A stretch of 64,000 nt of DNA from Gracilimonas sp034520725. GTDB lineage: Bacteria > Bacteroidota > Rhodothermia > Balneolales > Balneolaceae. This document shows positions 35,388-44,547 of this stretch, piece after piece; positions within the stretch are counted from its first letter, which is position 1, and each line of letters begins with the position of its first letter. Both the position numbers and the translations under genes were made by a program. Where the stretch lies: the NCBI GenBank assembly GCA_034520725.1, contig JAXHNH010000011.1, positions 372,001-436,000 on the forward strand, in the 5' to 3' direction. The notes under the pieces are model-generated. The model did no database searches. It was given only the letters and a program-made list of their open reading frames with translations, and was not told where the DNA came from.

Positions 35388-36327
35388 ACAAATTACGATC
35401 AATAAGGAAAAGATCGGATTAGGTGAACAAAAGACGGTAAATCTGAATATTGCCCGTCTTCCCACTTATACCAGCATCGATCTGCCTGTTTTAGTTTATC
35501 GCGCCCCTGAAGATGGCCCTGTTTTACTTCTGACGGGTGGACTGCATGGTGACGAAATTAACGGGGTTGAGACCATAAGAAGAATGATTGAACGGGAGCT
35601 TGTTTTACCCGACAAAGGAACGGTCATAGCTATCCCAATTGTAAACATTTACGGATTTATACAGAATTCCCGTGGTTTACCAGATGGAAAGGATATTAAC
35701 AGAAGTTTTCCCGGTGCCAGAGGGAGGGTCACTTGCCAAGTTAATGGCCCATACATTGATGTCGGAGATCATTCCTGTTGTAGAATATGGTATCGATTTT
35801 CATACGGGTGGTGCCTCAAGGTCTAACTATCCTCAGGTCAGGTGTTCCTTCAAGATCGATAAAGCCAGAAGCAATTAGCCGAAGCTATGGGCAGCCCTGT
35901 GATGATGCATTCAGGTTTGATACCTAAAACATTCAGAAATGCGGCTCACAAGAAAGGAGTCGAAATTATGGTATTTGAGACTGGAGAGTCACTCAGATAC
36001 GATGAGTATGGCATTGAAGAGGGTATAGACGGTGCCCGTCGACTAATGAAGCATCTTGGTATGATAAAAAATGCACCGGATGCTAATAAAACAAATATAT
36101 TCAATACCTCTACCTGGATACGTACCAAAAATGCTGGCTTATTTATCTCGAAAACGGAACTTGGAGAAGAATTAAACAAACGACAGGTACTTGGATTAAT
36201 AAAAGATCCTTACGGAGAATTAAACTCACGAGTATTGGCTCCAAGTGATGGTATGGTAATTGGCCTAAATAATTGCCCTGTAGTTAATAAGGGTGATGCT
36301 CTCATTCATTTTGCATATAACAAATAA
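35380..36327 (+). pseudogene. Succinylglutamate desuccinylase/aspartoacylase-like hydrolase, two frameshifts
   Basis: Starts at ATG 35380, eight bases inside rimK. Zinc ligands are visible in LTGGLHGDEINGVETI (His, Glu) and, after the first shift, GIDFHTGGASRSNYPQ (His). NRSFPG is the substrate-binding loop. The frame breaks at about 35715-35745 and again at about 35870-35880, then continues LAEAMGSPVMMHSGLIPK, VFETGESLRYDEYG and VLAPSDGMVIGLN to 36327. It is presumably an amide hydrolase removing acyl or amino-acid groups. The RimB-RimK-hydrolase trio is a recurrent arrangement. Local sequence error is likely, as in the other two clusters. Confidence 0.85.
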
Positions 36328-36338
36328 ATATCAGGACA

Positions 36339-36683
36339 TTGGAAATAGATCTGCTTTTTTTTGCTGTAAAAAAATCTGACTGGCGTGAAATCTCTCAGAG
36401 TGAATTCATTTATTCACCTGAATTCAGCGTTGACGGAAACTTAAGAACATTCACAGGTAAAGATGCTGAGAAAATAATAAACGAAGTGTATTCCGGAGAG
36501 CCTTTGTTACTGATCGTATTGGACCCTTTAAGGATACAGGCTCCAATCAAACATGTAAAAGACAATGATTTAGACTATATAAACATCCTGGGTGAAGTGA
36601 CCAAAGATGCTTTGATAGATAAGATCGTCTTAAAATCCAGTAAGGAAGGAAAGTATTCTCTTGATATAAAGCATTTTGACTGA
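36339..36683 (+). CDS. DUF952-like protein
   Basis: 114 residues with a TTG start. LLFFAVKKSDWREI at the N-terminus, EPLLLIVLDPLRIQAPIKH in the middle and YINILGEVTKDALIDKIV at the end follow the layout of DUF952 proteins, small beta-rich domains of unknown function that resemble ADP-ribose-binding or transferase folds. Recognition is by pattern only. It lies 11 bases downstream of the aspartoacylase-like gene and six bases before the lipid kinase. Confidence 0.6.
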   Translation: MEIDLLFFAVKKSDWREISQSEFIYSPEFSVDGNLRTFTGKDAEKIINEVYSGEPLLLIVLDPLRIQAPIKHVKDNDLDYINILGEVTKDALIDKIVLKSSKEGKYSLDIKHFD

Positions 36684-36689
36684 TAACAA

Positions 36690-37580
36690 TTGAGTGAAAC
36701 CGCCACATACTGTTTCATAATCAATTGTGCTTCAAATGCTTCCGCTTCTGAAACTACTTTCAGGCACCACGAAAAGCATATTAAAAATAAACTTCCTGAT
36801 GCTGTATTCAGATATATTCGGGTGGACGAATCCATTCAAAAGTATGTGAGAGATAACCTTCAGAAATTCACTCATTTCATCGCCTGCGGTGGTGATGGAA
36901 CTGTTAATCAGGTTGCTAACGCCCTTGCCGATCAAAATAAGATAATGGGAGTGATACCATTAGGCAGCGGAAATGATTTTGCTCAGAACATTGGACTGAA
37001 CGGGGATTTTGATCACGACTTTTCTGTATTGTTAAAAGAGAATGTTAGAATAATTGACTCTATCCGGGCCAATAATGAGCTATTTATAAATACATATGGC
37101 ATTGGCGTTGACGGGCTAACAAATTACTACGCTTCTAATTCAAAATTTAAATCCGGCTTCCTTAAATATTTTATTGGTGGACTTAAAGCACTTTCTAAAG
37201 CCCATCGTTTTGATTTAGATATAAAAATCGATGAAAATGCTCGAAAAAAATTAACTTCTATTTGGATGATCGCCATTGCGAACGGAAAAACTGAAGGAGG
37301 GAGATACAAAATTTCTCCCAACTCAGATAGTGGCGATGGCATAGCTGAGATCATTGTAATTAATGGAATCTCGAGACTAAGACTTATCGTTGAATTCCTA
37401 AAACTCTCTTTTGGCATATCATTCAACCAAAATGTTGTGGAAGTGTATGACTTCAAAAGTACACTTGAAATCAATATCTCGAAAGAAGTGAGAACTCACA
37501 GCGATGGTGAACAAATGGGATTCCAAAAGCGATATCAGTTTAAAATGGAAAGAGCTTCTCTAAATGTCATAGTGAAGTAA
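36690..37580 (+). CDS. Diacylglycerol/sphingosine-type lipid kinase
   Basis: 296 residues with a TTG start. ATP-binding GGDGT (67-71) in ACGGDGTVNQVANAL and IPLGSGNDFAQNIGL are signature motifs of the DGK catalytic domain. The C-terminal half carries IWMIAIANGKTEGGRYKISP and SDGEQ. Phosphorylates a lipid head group, probably in phospholipid recycling. The lipid substrate is unknown, and DgkB- or YegS-like are both possible. Confidence 0.9.
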   Translation: MSETATYCFIINCASNASASETTFRHHEKHIKNKLPDAVFRYIRVDESIQKYVRDNLQKFTHFIACGGDGTVNQVANALADQNKIMGVIPLGSGNDFAQNIGLNGDFDHDFSVLLKENVRIIDSIRANNELFINTYGIGVDGLTNYYASNSKFKSGFLKYFIGGLKALSKAHRFDLDIKIDENARKKLTSIWMIAIANGKTEGGRYKISPNSDSGDGIAEIIVINGISRLRLIVEFLKLSFGISFNQNVVEVYDFKSTLEINISKEVRTHSDGEQMGFQKRYQFKMERASLNVIVK

Positions 37581-37647
37581 ATTATCTGTGTTTTAGCTTC
37601 ATAATATCTTCACTAGCAGGTAGTATTATTATGTAACTTCTAAAACG

Positions 37648-37656
37648 AAAGGAGGT
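37648..37656 (+). promoter_or_regulatory. Strong Shine-Dalgarno site of tonB-like gene
   Basis: AAAGGAGGT, four bases before the ATG at 37661, is a near-perfect anti-16S match. This is unusual in this window, where most starts lack one. It suggests high translation of this gene. Confidence 0.7.
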
Positions 37657-37660
37657 CACT

Positions 37661-38350
37661 ATGAGAGTTCCGGTTAAAATAATTGATAGGAAAAATGACT
37701 TAAAAAAAGGTTATTTCATCCGCCTCGAGATTGGGTTTATATTAGCACTTCTCGTGATGATATCTGCCTTTAAACTTGATATAAATATAGATCAGGAAAA
37801 AGATGATTTGGTTGTAGACAGGCAGGAAGAAGTTTTTGTTGAAGAAATTGTACAAACCAAACAAGAGATAAAAGCACCACCACCACCACGACCAATGGTT
37901 CCTGTGGAAGTGCCAAATGATGAGATCATTGTCGATGATTTTATTGATCTTGATGCAGAATTGGATCTGGATGAATCCTTTATGGAACTGCCACCACCAC
38001 CACCGCCAGTAGATGAAGATAAAGCGGGTGAAGAAGAAGAGATCTTTATTGTGGTTGAGCAAATGCCTGAACTTATAGGCGGACTGGCTTCACTGAATAA
38101 ACACATCACATATCCTGAAATGGCACGAAGGGCTCAAATTGAAGGTCGCGTGATCGTTGAATTCATTATCGATAAGGAAGGAAACGTAATGGATCCTAAA
38201 ATTATCAGAGGAATCGGCGGTGGATGTGATGAGGTAGCCTTGAAAGCAGTTAAAAAGGTGAAATTCAAACCAGGTATGCAGCGTGGTAAACCTGTTTTAG
38301 TACGTTACAGTATGCCAATTAGCTTTACTCTTAAAGATCAGAGTAGTTAA
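37661..38350 (+). CDS. TonB family energy transducer
   Basis: 229 residues. One N-terminal inner-membrane helix (about 21-38), then a Pro/acidic periplasmic region with two runs of prolines (KAPPPPRPMVP and ELPPPPPPVDED). The C-terminal TonB domain (about 145-229) has YPEMARRAQIEGRVIVEFII, DEVALKAVKKVKFKPG and VRYSMPISFTLK. It passes proton-motive force to outer-membrane TonB-dependent receptors. No ExbB/ExbD is in the window. It is a single gene with strong ribosome binding, ended by a terminator. Confidence 0.92.
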   Translation: MRVPVKIIDRKNDLKKGYFIRLEIGFILALLVMISAFKLDINIDQEKDDLVVDRQEEVFVEEIVQTKQEIKAPPPPRPMVPVEVPNDEIIVDDFIDLDAELDLDESFMELPPPPPPVDEDKAGEEEEIFIVVEQMPELIGGLASLNKHITYPEMARRAQIEGRVIVEFIIDKEGNVMDPKIIRGIGGGCDEVALKAVKKVKFKPGMQRGKPVLVRYSMPISFTLKDQSS

Positions 38351-38377
38351 ATATTCGATCTAAAAGAGATTCAAGAT

Positions 38378-38408
38378 AAGCCCTGATATACTTTCAGGGC
38401 TTTTTTTG
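38378..38408 (+). terminator. Intrinsic terminator after tonB-like gene
   Basis: AAGCCCTGA (38378-38386) pairs with TCAGGGCTT (38394-38402), followed by a T-run to 38408. The right arm overlaps the last codons and stop of the convergent receiver gene. Confidence 0.85.
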
Positions 38409-38762
38409 TTCTACGGAGTTAATATTCTCTCTAAGGTCATCAAAACTGACAGGTTTGATAAGATACTCCTCAAAATTCGTAGATCTGGCTCTTTCCAGAT
38501 TAACCGGGTCTGAATTACCGGTTATATAAATGACGGGATAATGAAGTTCATTAGCACGGATGGTTTCCATGACAGAAATACCGTCAATATTATCCTCAAG
38601 CATTATGTCCATTAATATGAGATCAGGTCTCAAAGCTTGAATTTGATCGATCGCTTCTGAACCTTTAGTGACAATAGAGGCAACCTCATGTCCAAGTCTC
38701 TCGATCATTTTTGATAATAAAAGTGATAATACTTTATCGTCTTCGACAACAATTATCTTCAT
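38394..38762 (-). CDS. Stand-alone response-regulator receiver protein
   Basis: 122 residues, receiver domain only. Acidic pocket Glu7-Asp8-Asp9, phosphorylation site Asp52 in LILMDIMLED, Thr in VIYITGNSD, and Lys in LIKPVSF. No output domain and no kinase neighbour, so it must signal by protein contact, CheY- or Spo0F-like. The 177 bases upstream (38763-38939) are very A+T-rich and contain no gene. The stop codon lies within the terminator hairpin of the convergent tonB-like gene. Confidence 0.92.
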   Translation of the reverse strand: MKIIVVEDDKVLSLLLSKMIERLGHEVASIVTKGSEAIDQIQALRPDLILMDIMLEDNIDGISVMETIRANELHYPVIYITGNSDPVNLERARSTNFEEYLIKPVSFDDLRENINSVEQKKP

Positions 38763-38939
38763 TACTAATATTTTTTTTAGTTAACCAACCGTCATAAGTA
38801 ATTATATATCTTATTCGATAATAAGAAATATTTAAGCAATCTGATTATATAAATGTATAATAATTCTTATAATTTATATTATGTAAAGTAGCTTGTATAC
38901 ATAAACTCTATACTCTTCCCTATATATTAAAATTAATGA

Positions 38940-39392
38940 TCAATTCAGTTCAACTAACACTTCCTGAACCTTATTGAGATCCGGCATGTCCCCTGAATTA
39001 TCCAAGATCTCTTTGTGTGCGATCTCACCTGATTTATCTATCACAAACACAGAGCGTTTAGATACACCTTCCATTCCAAAGTAATCTTCATAAAGAACAT
39101 CGTAAGCTTCACTCACCTGTTTATTGAAATCACTGAGAAGTATATAATTCAAATTGTTGGCTTCTTTAAACGCTTTTAAACTAAATGTACTGTCAACGCT
39201 GATAGCTATTACTTCTGCATCTAGTGAATCATACAGTTTCATATTATCTCTTGTTGTACACAATTCTGTTGTACAAACACTGCTAAATGCCAGTGGAAAG
39301 AAAAGTAATACGACATTCTTTTTGCCTTCAAATGAGCTAACTGATACGTCTTTTAAGTTGGTGTCTTTTAAGGTAAAATCTATTGCTTTCAA
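38940..39392 (-). CDS. Peroxiredoxin (AhpE/BCP-like)
   Basis: 150 residues. Reduces peroxides using Cys40 in PLAFSSVCTTELC, a Pro-x3-Ser/Thr-x2-Cys motif. Cys45 could be the resolving or CXXXXC partner. FFPLAFSSVC, VIAISVDSTFSLKAF and SVFVIDKSGEIAHKE are characteristic. Cytoplasmic. It follows the membrane-protein gene by 11 bases, making a likely minus-strand operon of three. Confidence 0.92.
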   Translation of the reverse strand: MKAIDFTLKDTNLKDVSVSSFEGKKNVVLLFFPLAFSSVCTTELCTTRDNMKLYDSLDAEVIAISVDSTFSLKAFKEANNLNYILLSDFNKQVSEAYDVLYEDYFGMEGVSKRSVFVIDKSGEIAHKEILDNSGDMPDLNKVQEVLVELN

Positions 39393-39403
39393 ATACTTGA
39401 ACT

Positions 39404-40015
39404 TTAATTATTGGTTTGGGTGCTATTTGAATGAATAAATCTATACAACACCAATAAAATTCCCACTGAAAACAAAATTTCACTTATCCAGATGTTTTCA
39501 GGCATTTCCCGGTTAAAAACAAACCAAAACAATATAAAAGCTATACTTACCAATGTAAGTCCTGAGATGTAGTATCTTCTCCCAATTACATTACCCTTAT
39601 TTATAGTGAAGACCAGAATAGTAACGATCAAGGCTCCCCCCTGATAAATTCCGTTTACAAGGTCTTTGATGACAATAGAATCGATGATCAATGGAAAAAA
39701 TATGAAGCTAATAAACGGTAAAGCCGTTAAATATAATGGGAATCGAGCAAAAGATGGCTTCGATTCTCTGATAAGTACCAGTAGTCCACTGATGTAGAAT
39801 GTTATGGATATAAGTTTACCCCAGTTCATAAAAAACTGTCTGGGTTGTAATTCCAACAGGTGAATTGAGTATGCAACAAATAATATCAGTGCTGAAGATC
39901 CAAAATATAGATCAACCAATGATCTTCTACGCATGTACTGCCTGAATAAAGTGTACATACTGATCAATAATGTCACAACAACAACAAGGTCAACCCACTG
40001 TACCGGTTCCATCAA
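39404..40015 (-). CDS. Multi-pass membrane protein, unknown function
   Basis: 203 residues. About six hydrophobic helices: WVDLVVVVTLLISMYTLF, LYFGSSALILFVAYSI, ISITFYISGLLVLI, ALPFISFIFFPLIIDSIVI, YISGLTLVSIAFILFWFVF and ISEILFSVGILLVLYRFI. I do not recognise a family. It is coupled by an ATGA overlap to the DinB-like gene upstream and followed closely by peroxiredoxin. It may sense or respond to the same stress, but that is only a guess. Confidence 0.65.
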   Translation of the reverse strand: MMEPVQWVDLVVVVTLLISMYTLFRQYMRRRSLVDLYFGSSALILFVAYSIHLLELQPRQFFMNWGKLISITFYISGLLVLIRESKPSFARFPLYLTALPFISFIFFPLIIDSIVIKDLVNGIYQGGALIVTILVFTINKGNVIGRRYYISGLTLVSIAFILFWFVFNREMPENIWISEILFSVGILLVLYRFIHSNSTQTNN

Positions 40016-40542
40016 CTGTTCGAATTTCTACTTTCAAGTTCTTGCTTCGGGTCATTCGATTTTTTATAAGTCATAACCAAGTCAGCTATCTCCTTTAAGA
40101 TCTTTCTTTCCTTATTGACCATTTCTAACGTGAACTCGTACAAGGTCAATGTAGATCGCCCTTCTGTTATTTCTCTCTCCCAATCTATCAACTGTAAGTT
40201 TTTAGTCAGGTTGAGTAGCGCAACTCTGTGTTTGGATATCTTGTACAGCAGTTTTTGAATGTCTTTCAGCAACTCCTCGTCCCTTTCGTAACTTTCTGAG
40301 GGCTTTGTATACGAATTCAGGTTGATCGGCCGGTTATTCTTAAAAGTATCCTCGATCACTCTTCTATAATACTGTTGCTGAGCATGGTCAATAAAATGAA
40401 GTGTTTCTGCGATAGACTTACCATTTGAAGGAGCTTCATCGTAAGGGACCGAATCTATCACGTATTTCAAGGCTTCAGCCTCATGTTCAAGATATGCTAC
40501 ATCATTAATTAATGAATCAATTTGGCTTTGTTTTATCTCCAT
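40012..40542 (-). CDS. DinB-like four-helix protein
   Basis: 176 residues, mostly helical. SVPYDEAPSNGKSIAETLHF followed by IDHAQQQYYRRVIED, then a central polar stretch, resembles DinB/YfiT-type four-helix bundles, which include thiol transferases and DNA-damage-induced proteins. The three metal-binding histidines are not all evident. It is the first gene of the three-gene minus-strand group. The name is tentative. Confidence 0.55.
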   Translation of the reverse strand: MEIKQSQIDSLINDVAYLEHEAEALKYVIDSVPYDEAPSNGKSIAETLHFIDHAQQQYYRRVIEDTFKNNRPINLNSYTKPSESYERDEELLKDIQKLLYKISKHRVALLNLTKNLQLIDWEREITEGRSTLTLYEFTLEMVNKERKILKEIADLVMTYKKSNDPKQELESRNSNS

Positions 40543-40707
40543 TCGAAATGAAACCTCTAAGACCAGCTAGTTGACGCGGGAGTTAAATCGTTTTAATTAC
40601 TACTTATTTATTTTAGCCATTTCCATAATGTTCTTATTCAAGAACAATTGCGATGAAAATACTTCTTTGTTGTCATAGCATCAATGGATAATAATAGTTC
40701 CTGAGTA

Positions 40708-42015
40708 TTATTTTTGCCTGAATACCATCGTTATCGGCACACCAATAAAGCCGAACCTTTCACGGATCTTACTTTCTATAAATTTCCGATAATTCGGAGG
40801 CAACTCATGCGGACTGTTCATAAAGAATTTAAACACAGGAGGATTACTCTTTACCTGGGTACCGTAAGTGATTTTAAGCTGCTGCCCCCTTTTCATTGGT
40901 AATGGTCGTGCAGCCAACATATTATCGATAAAATCGTTGAATTCAGAGGTTGAAATCTCTTTTGTACGTTCTTCTATAACGGTTTGTGCCATATCCAACA
41001 CTTTGTGTACCCGTTTTTTATTCAATGCAGAAATTGTAACTATAGGTATGTAAGAAAGCTGAGGAACTGAAGTATGGATATACTCTTCAAACTCTTTTAC
41101 TGTGTTAGTGTCTTTTTCAGGAACCAGATCCCATTTGTTTAGAACGATCACCAGCCCTTTGTTGAACTTTTCAGCTTCTTTAAGTACACGCTTATCCTGT
41201 GCATCAAAACCTTGCATGGCATCAACCATAAGAATGGCCACATCACATTCACGTATAGCCTTTTCAGTTCTTACCGTACTGTAAAATTCGATATTTTCTT
41301 TCACCTTGGTTCGTCTTCGCAAACCGGCCGTATCTATAAGTATGTAATCTTTGTTATTATAATGCAGGTGGCTATTAAGTGAATCACGGGTTGTACCGGC
41401 AATATCGGTAACGATAGCTCTTTTGTCATTAAGCAAAGCATTGAATAGACTACTTTTACCTACGTTAGGCCGTCCAATAAAAGCTAATTTCGGTGTTTTG
41501 ATTTCCGGTTCCGGTTCAGCCTCTGGAAGGTGTTCAACCACTTTATCAAGCAGGTCTCCGGTTCCCATACCGCTTATAGATGAGACCGGGTACAGATCCT
41601 CAATACCTAACTCATAAAATTCAGTGGCGTTGAGTCTTCTCTCTTCATTATCAGCTTTGTTAACCACTAATATAACCGGTTTGTCTTCTTCTCTAAGCAG
41701 AGAAGCAACGGCTTTGTCCAAAGTATTTACACCGGTTTCAACATCCACCACAAAAAGAACGACATCTGACTCTTCTAAAGCAATATGAACCTGCTCTCTG
41801 ATACCAACAGACATCACGTTCATGTCATCGGGTAAGTAACCACCGGTATCTATTACACTAAAATCACGTCCGTTCCAGAAGGTTTCACCGTAATGTCTGT
41901 CTCGTGTTACACCGTATTCATCATGAACGATGGCTTTTCGTTTTCCGACCAATCTATTAAAAAAGGTTGATTTACCGACATTTGGGCGTCCTACAATTGA
42001 AACTACTGGAAGCAT
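40708..42015 (-). CDS. der: Ribosome-associated GTPase Der (EngA)
   Basis: 435 residues with two tandem GTPase domains and a KH-like C-terminus. First domain: GRPNVGKSTFFNRLVG (from residue 8), DTGGYL and NKAD. Second: GRPNVGKSSLFNALL, DTAGLRRRTK and NKWD. The C-terminus LKITYGTQVKSNPPVFKFF is typical. Needed for 50S subunit maturation and usually essential. Confidence 0.97.
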   Translation of the reverse strand: MLPVVSIVGRPNVGKSTFFNRLVGKRKAIVHDEYGVTRDRHYGETFWNGRDFSVIDTGGYLPDDMNVMSVGIREQVHIALEESDVVLFVVDVETGVNTLDKAVASLLREEDKPVILVVNKADNEERRLNATEFYELGIEDLYPVSSISGMGTGDLLDKVVEHLPEAEPEPEIKTPKLAFIGRPNVGKSSLFNALLNDKRAIVTDIAGTTRDSLNSHLHYNNKDYILIDTAGLRRRTKVKENIEFYSTVRTEKAIRECDVAILMVDAMQGFDAQDKRVLKEAEKFNKGLVIVLNKWDLVPEKDTNTVKEFEEYIHTSVPQLSYIPIVTISALNKKRVHKVLDMAQTVIEERTKEISTSEFNDFIDNMLAARPLPMKRGQQLKITYGTQVKSNPPVFKFFMNSPHELPPNYRKFIESKIRERFGFIGVPITMVFRQK

Positions 42016-42080
42016 TTTAAGTGTTAGATTCTTAGATTAAAACAAGCAATAAAGGTACGCATAATTCAGCACAATATACT

Positions 42081-42320
42081 ATGCTTCAAAGCTTTTACGA
42101 AAACTTCGGATTCCTTGGCACTCTATTCATAGCCGTCTTTATGTTCATATTTTTCATTTTTTGGATGGCTGGTATGGCAGGATTAACTCTGCCCTATGAT
42201 GGAGGCCGCAAGCGAGGTTACAACTGGCAAATTGCACTGGCTATTTTTGTACCAATCTACCCTATTGCCTGGCTGATATATGACATGTATATGCAACGAA
42301 AGCACATGAAACAGAAGTAA
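42081..42320 (+). CDS. Small membrane protein, unknown function
   Basis: 79 residues, with two hydrophobic helices: LGTLFIAVFMFIFFIFW and IALAIFVPIYPIAWLIYDMY. They are joined by a short Gly/Arg loop (LPYDGGRKRGYNWQ), and the tail is basic. No family recognised. It lies between the divergent der and the convergent helicase gene, as a lone plus-strand gene. Confidence 0.6.
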   Translation: MLQSFYENFGFLGTLFIAVFMFIFFIFWMAGMAGLTLPYDGGRKRGYNWQIALAIFVPIYPIAWLIYDMYMQRKHMKQK

Positions 42321-42325
42321 ACTAA

Positions 42326-44356
42326 TTAACTTTCGGGCTCATTCAGTTTGTTTTGTTCACCTTCAGTTAACTTTTGCTGGCTACTCTCTTCAATGAGTTT
42401 CCACTCTTCAACCAGATCAGTGTTCATTTCTTTTATAAAACGAGAAGGCTGCGTAAAGTAATCCCCATATGCAGATTGTGCCAGTACCGGATAACTGAAG
42501 TAAAGCATCTCTTCTGCCCTTGTAACCGCGACATATAAAAGCCGGAGTTCTTCATCGAGCTGTTTTTCATCTTCAACTGAATAAGCCGAAGGGATAATGC
42601 CATCAAGGCACTGAATAATGAACACATGTTTCCATTCCAATCCTTTGGCAGAGTGAATGGTGCTCAAGATCAAAGGGGTTTCTTCTTTGGTCTTTTGTTC
42701 TGTATCAACAGCTGTGGCTGTGATGGGATCCAATGCTAATTCTTCAAGCATTTTTGGGAGTGTTGTAAAGCTTTCTGCCACATTAACAAAAGCTTCTAAG
42801 TCTTTAATACGCTTAGGGTAATCATCATATCTTTTTTTACAAAATACCTTGTAATAATTCGTAATGAGCTCAATGACCTTGGGTATCGAATGATCGTACT
42901 CTTTAATATCTACCAAAAGCTTGCTAAGCTCTTTCAGTTGGTCGACATATGACTGACTGGTGGTACCAGAGAGATCAAGTTGATACGGGTTTTTGGCTAA
43001 ACGTATCCATTCGAACATATCCTGTGCTGTTTTTGGGCCAATACCATCAATTAGCATCAAAACCCGATTCCAGGCAATGGTATCCATAGGATTCACTAAT
43101 ATCCTCACATGAGCCAAAACATCTTTAATGTGAGCCGCCTCTGTGAATTTTTGGCCACCATACTTCACAAATGGAATATTTTTACGGTTAAGCTCAACTT
43201 CCAGATCAAAGGAATCCCTTCCATTTCTGAACAATATGGCGATGTTATTAAGATCCAAACCTTGTTCACGCAATTGTAATACGATCTGAGAAATAAACCG
43301 GCTTTGATCATGTTCGCTTGATGATTGTACCAAGGCGGGAAGTTCCCCTCCCTCATTATTTGAGTAAAGTTCTTTCTCGAATTTAAAATTGGCCTGTTTC
43401 AGCAGATTATTAGCAACCTGTAGTATTTGAGGCGATGACCGGTAATTTTCCTCCAGCTTGATGAGTTTGGTCCCTTTAAACCGGTTGGGAAATTCTAAAA
43501 TATTCTGATGATCGGCCCCACGAAAGGAATATATACTTTGTGCATCATCTCCTACGGCCATTACATTTCCATGCACGCTTGAAAACAGTTCCGTCAGGTC
43601 AGCCTGCAACTTGTTCGTATCCTGAAATTCATCTACCATCACATGTTTATTCCCGGAGGCCACTTTGATCCGGATATCGTCATTCTCGCTCAACAAGTCC
43701 CTCGTATTGATGAGCAAGTCATCAAAATCCATGACAAAGTTTTTCTCTTTGTAGTCCTGATAAGCACCCACTACCTGAAGGATCTTCTCCTCCTGGTCAA
43801 GGAATTGCGGATAATCTTCCTGAAGAACCATCCTGATGTCCAAATTCTTATTTTTACTTGTACTGATGATATTCAAAAGGGTATTTTTATTTGGAAACCG
43901 TTTTTTCTTTTTGTGAAGATCGAGCTGTGTTCTGACAAATTGTATAACCTCAAGAGAGTCAGAGGTATCAATGATGGTAAAATTCGAAGGATAGCCAATT
44001 GCATCGGCATAACGATGCAGAAGCATGCTGCAATAAAAGTGGAAGGTTCCCCCCTGCACTTGTTTACACCGTTCATCCAATATATTACTGGCCCGGTTAA
44101 GCATCTCTTTTGCTGCGCGCCTGGTAAAAGTGAGTAATAATATATTTGAGGGACTAACTCCACTTTCAACTAGCCTGGCTACCCGGTGAACCAATGTCCG
44201 GGTTTTACCGGTTCCGGCTCCTGCAACAACCAAAGCCGGACCTTTATCATGGAATACCGCCTCAAGTTGACGATCATTCAGCAGCTCTTTATATGCTATC
44301 GAATAGTCTTCAGGCCGTTTTACCGGTTCATCTTTCTCCAATACAAATTTTTTCAT
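42326..44356 (-). CDS. UvrD/PcrA-type superfamily I DNA helicase
   Basis: 676 residues from ATG 44356. A longer frame reaches 44527, but the extra 57 residues read as untranslated sequence. Q-motif LNDRQLEAV (Gln30), Walker A GAGTGKTRTLVHR (46-58), Walker B VDEFQDTNKLQADL, motif III GDDAQSIYSFRGAD, motif IV LEENYRSSPQIL, motif V STIHSAKGLEWKHVF and motif VI LLYVAVTRAEEMLYFSYP. It unwinds DNA in repair or restart. The C-terminus lacks nuclease motifs. Confidence 0.93.
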   Translation of the reverse strand: MKKFVLEKDEPVKRPEDYSIAYKELLNDRQLEAVFHDKGPALVVAGAGTGKTRTLVHRVARLVESGVSPSNILLLTFTRRAAKEMLNRASNILDERCKQVQGGTFHFYCSMLLHRYADAIGYPSNFTIIDTSDSLEVIQFVRTQLDLHKKKKRFPNKNTLLNIISTSKNKNLDIRMVLQEDYPQFLDQEEKILQVVGAYQDYKEKNFVMDFDDLLINTRDLLSENDDIRIKVASGNKHVMVDEFQDTNKLQADLTELFSSVHGNVMAVGDDAQSIYSFRGADHQNILEFPNRFKGTKLIKLEENYRSSPQILQVANNLLKQANFKFEKELYSNNEGGELPALVQSSSEHDQSRFISQIVLQLREQGLDLNNIAILFRNGRDSFDLEVELNRKNIPFVKYGGQKFTEAAHIKDVLAHVRILVNPMDTIAWNRVLMLIDGIGPKTAQDMFEWIRLAKNPYQLDLSGTTSQSYVDQLKELSKLLVDIKEYDHSIPKVIELITNYYKVFCKKRYDDYPKRIKDLEAFVNVAESFTTLPKMLEELALDPITATAVDTEQKTKEETPLILSTIHSAKGLEWKHVFIIQCLDGIIPSAYSVEDEKQLDEELRLLYVAVTRAEEMLYFSYPVLAQSAYGDYFTQPSRFIKEMNTDLVEEWKLIEESSQQKLTEGEQNKLNEPES

Positions 44357-44547
44357 ATTCCAAGATACCAATCTGTTTGTATATGTAAAAATTATGTATT
44401 GCTTAGATCTTCTATTGATTCTAACGATTAAATATCTATTGATATGAATACGGAAATCTATTGTTTTAAACTTTCCTTTTCTCCCTGTTGCCTGATATAT
44501 TCCAAATTCAAAAATCACAAGGTTCAAATACAGAATAGAAGAAATTA

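Noticed and set aside
37792..38109. Minus-strand Ser- or Trp-rich frames opposite the tonB-like gene
   Set aside because: They mirror its proline-codon runs (CCACCA repeats), which are coding for the TonB linker and not a microsatellite or separate gene.
43643..44137. 164-codon frame on the plus strand
   Set aside because: It lies wholly opposite the conserved helicase gene, has no family features and is explained as a shadow.
44357..44527. 57-residue N-terminal extension of the UvrD-type helicase
   Set aside because: The extension is rich in Ile/Tyr/Arg, reads like untranslated A+T-rich DNA, and is not part of the helicase family. ATG 44356 precedes the Q-motif at the normal distance.
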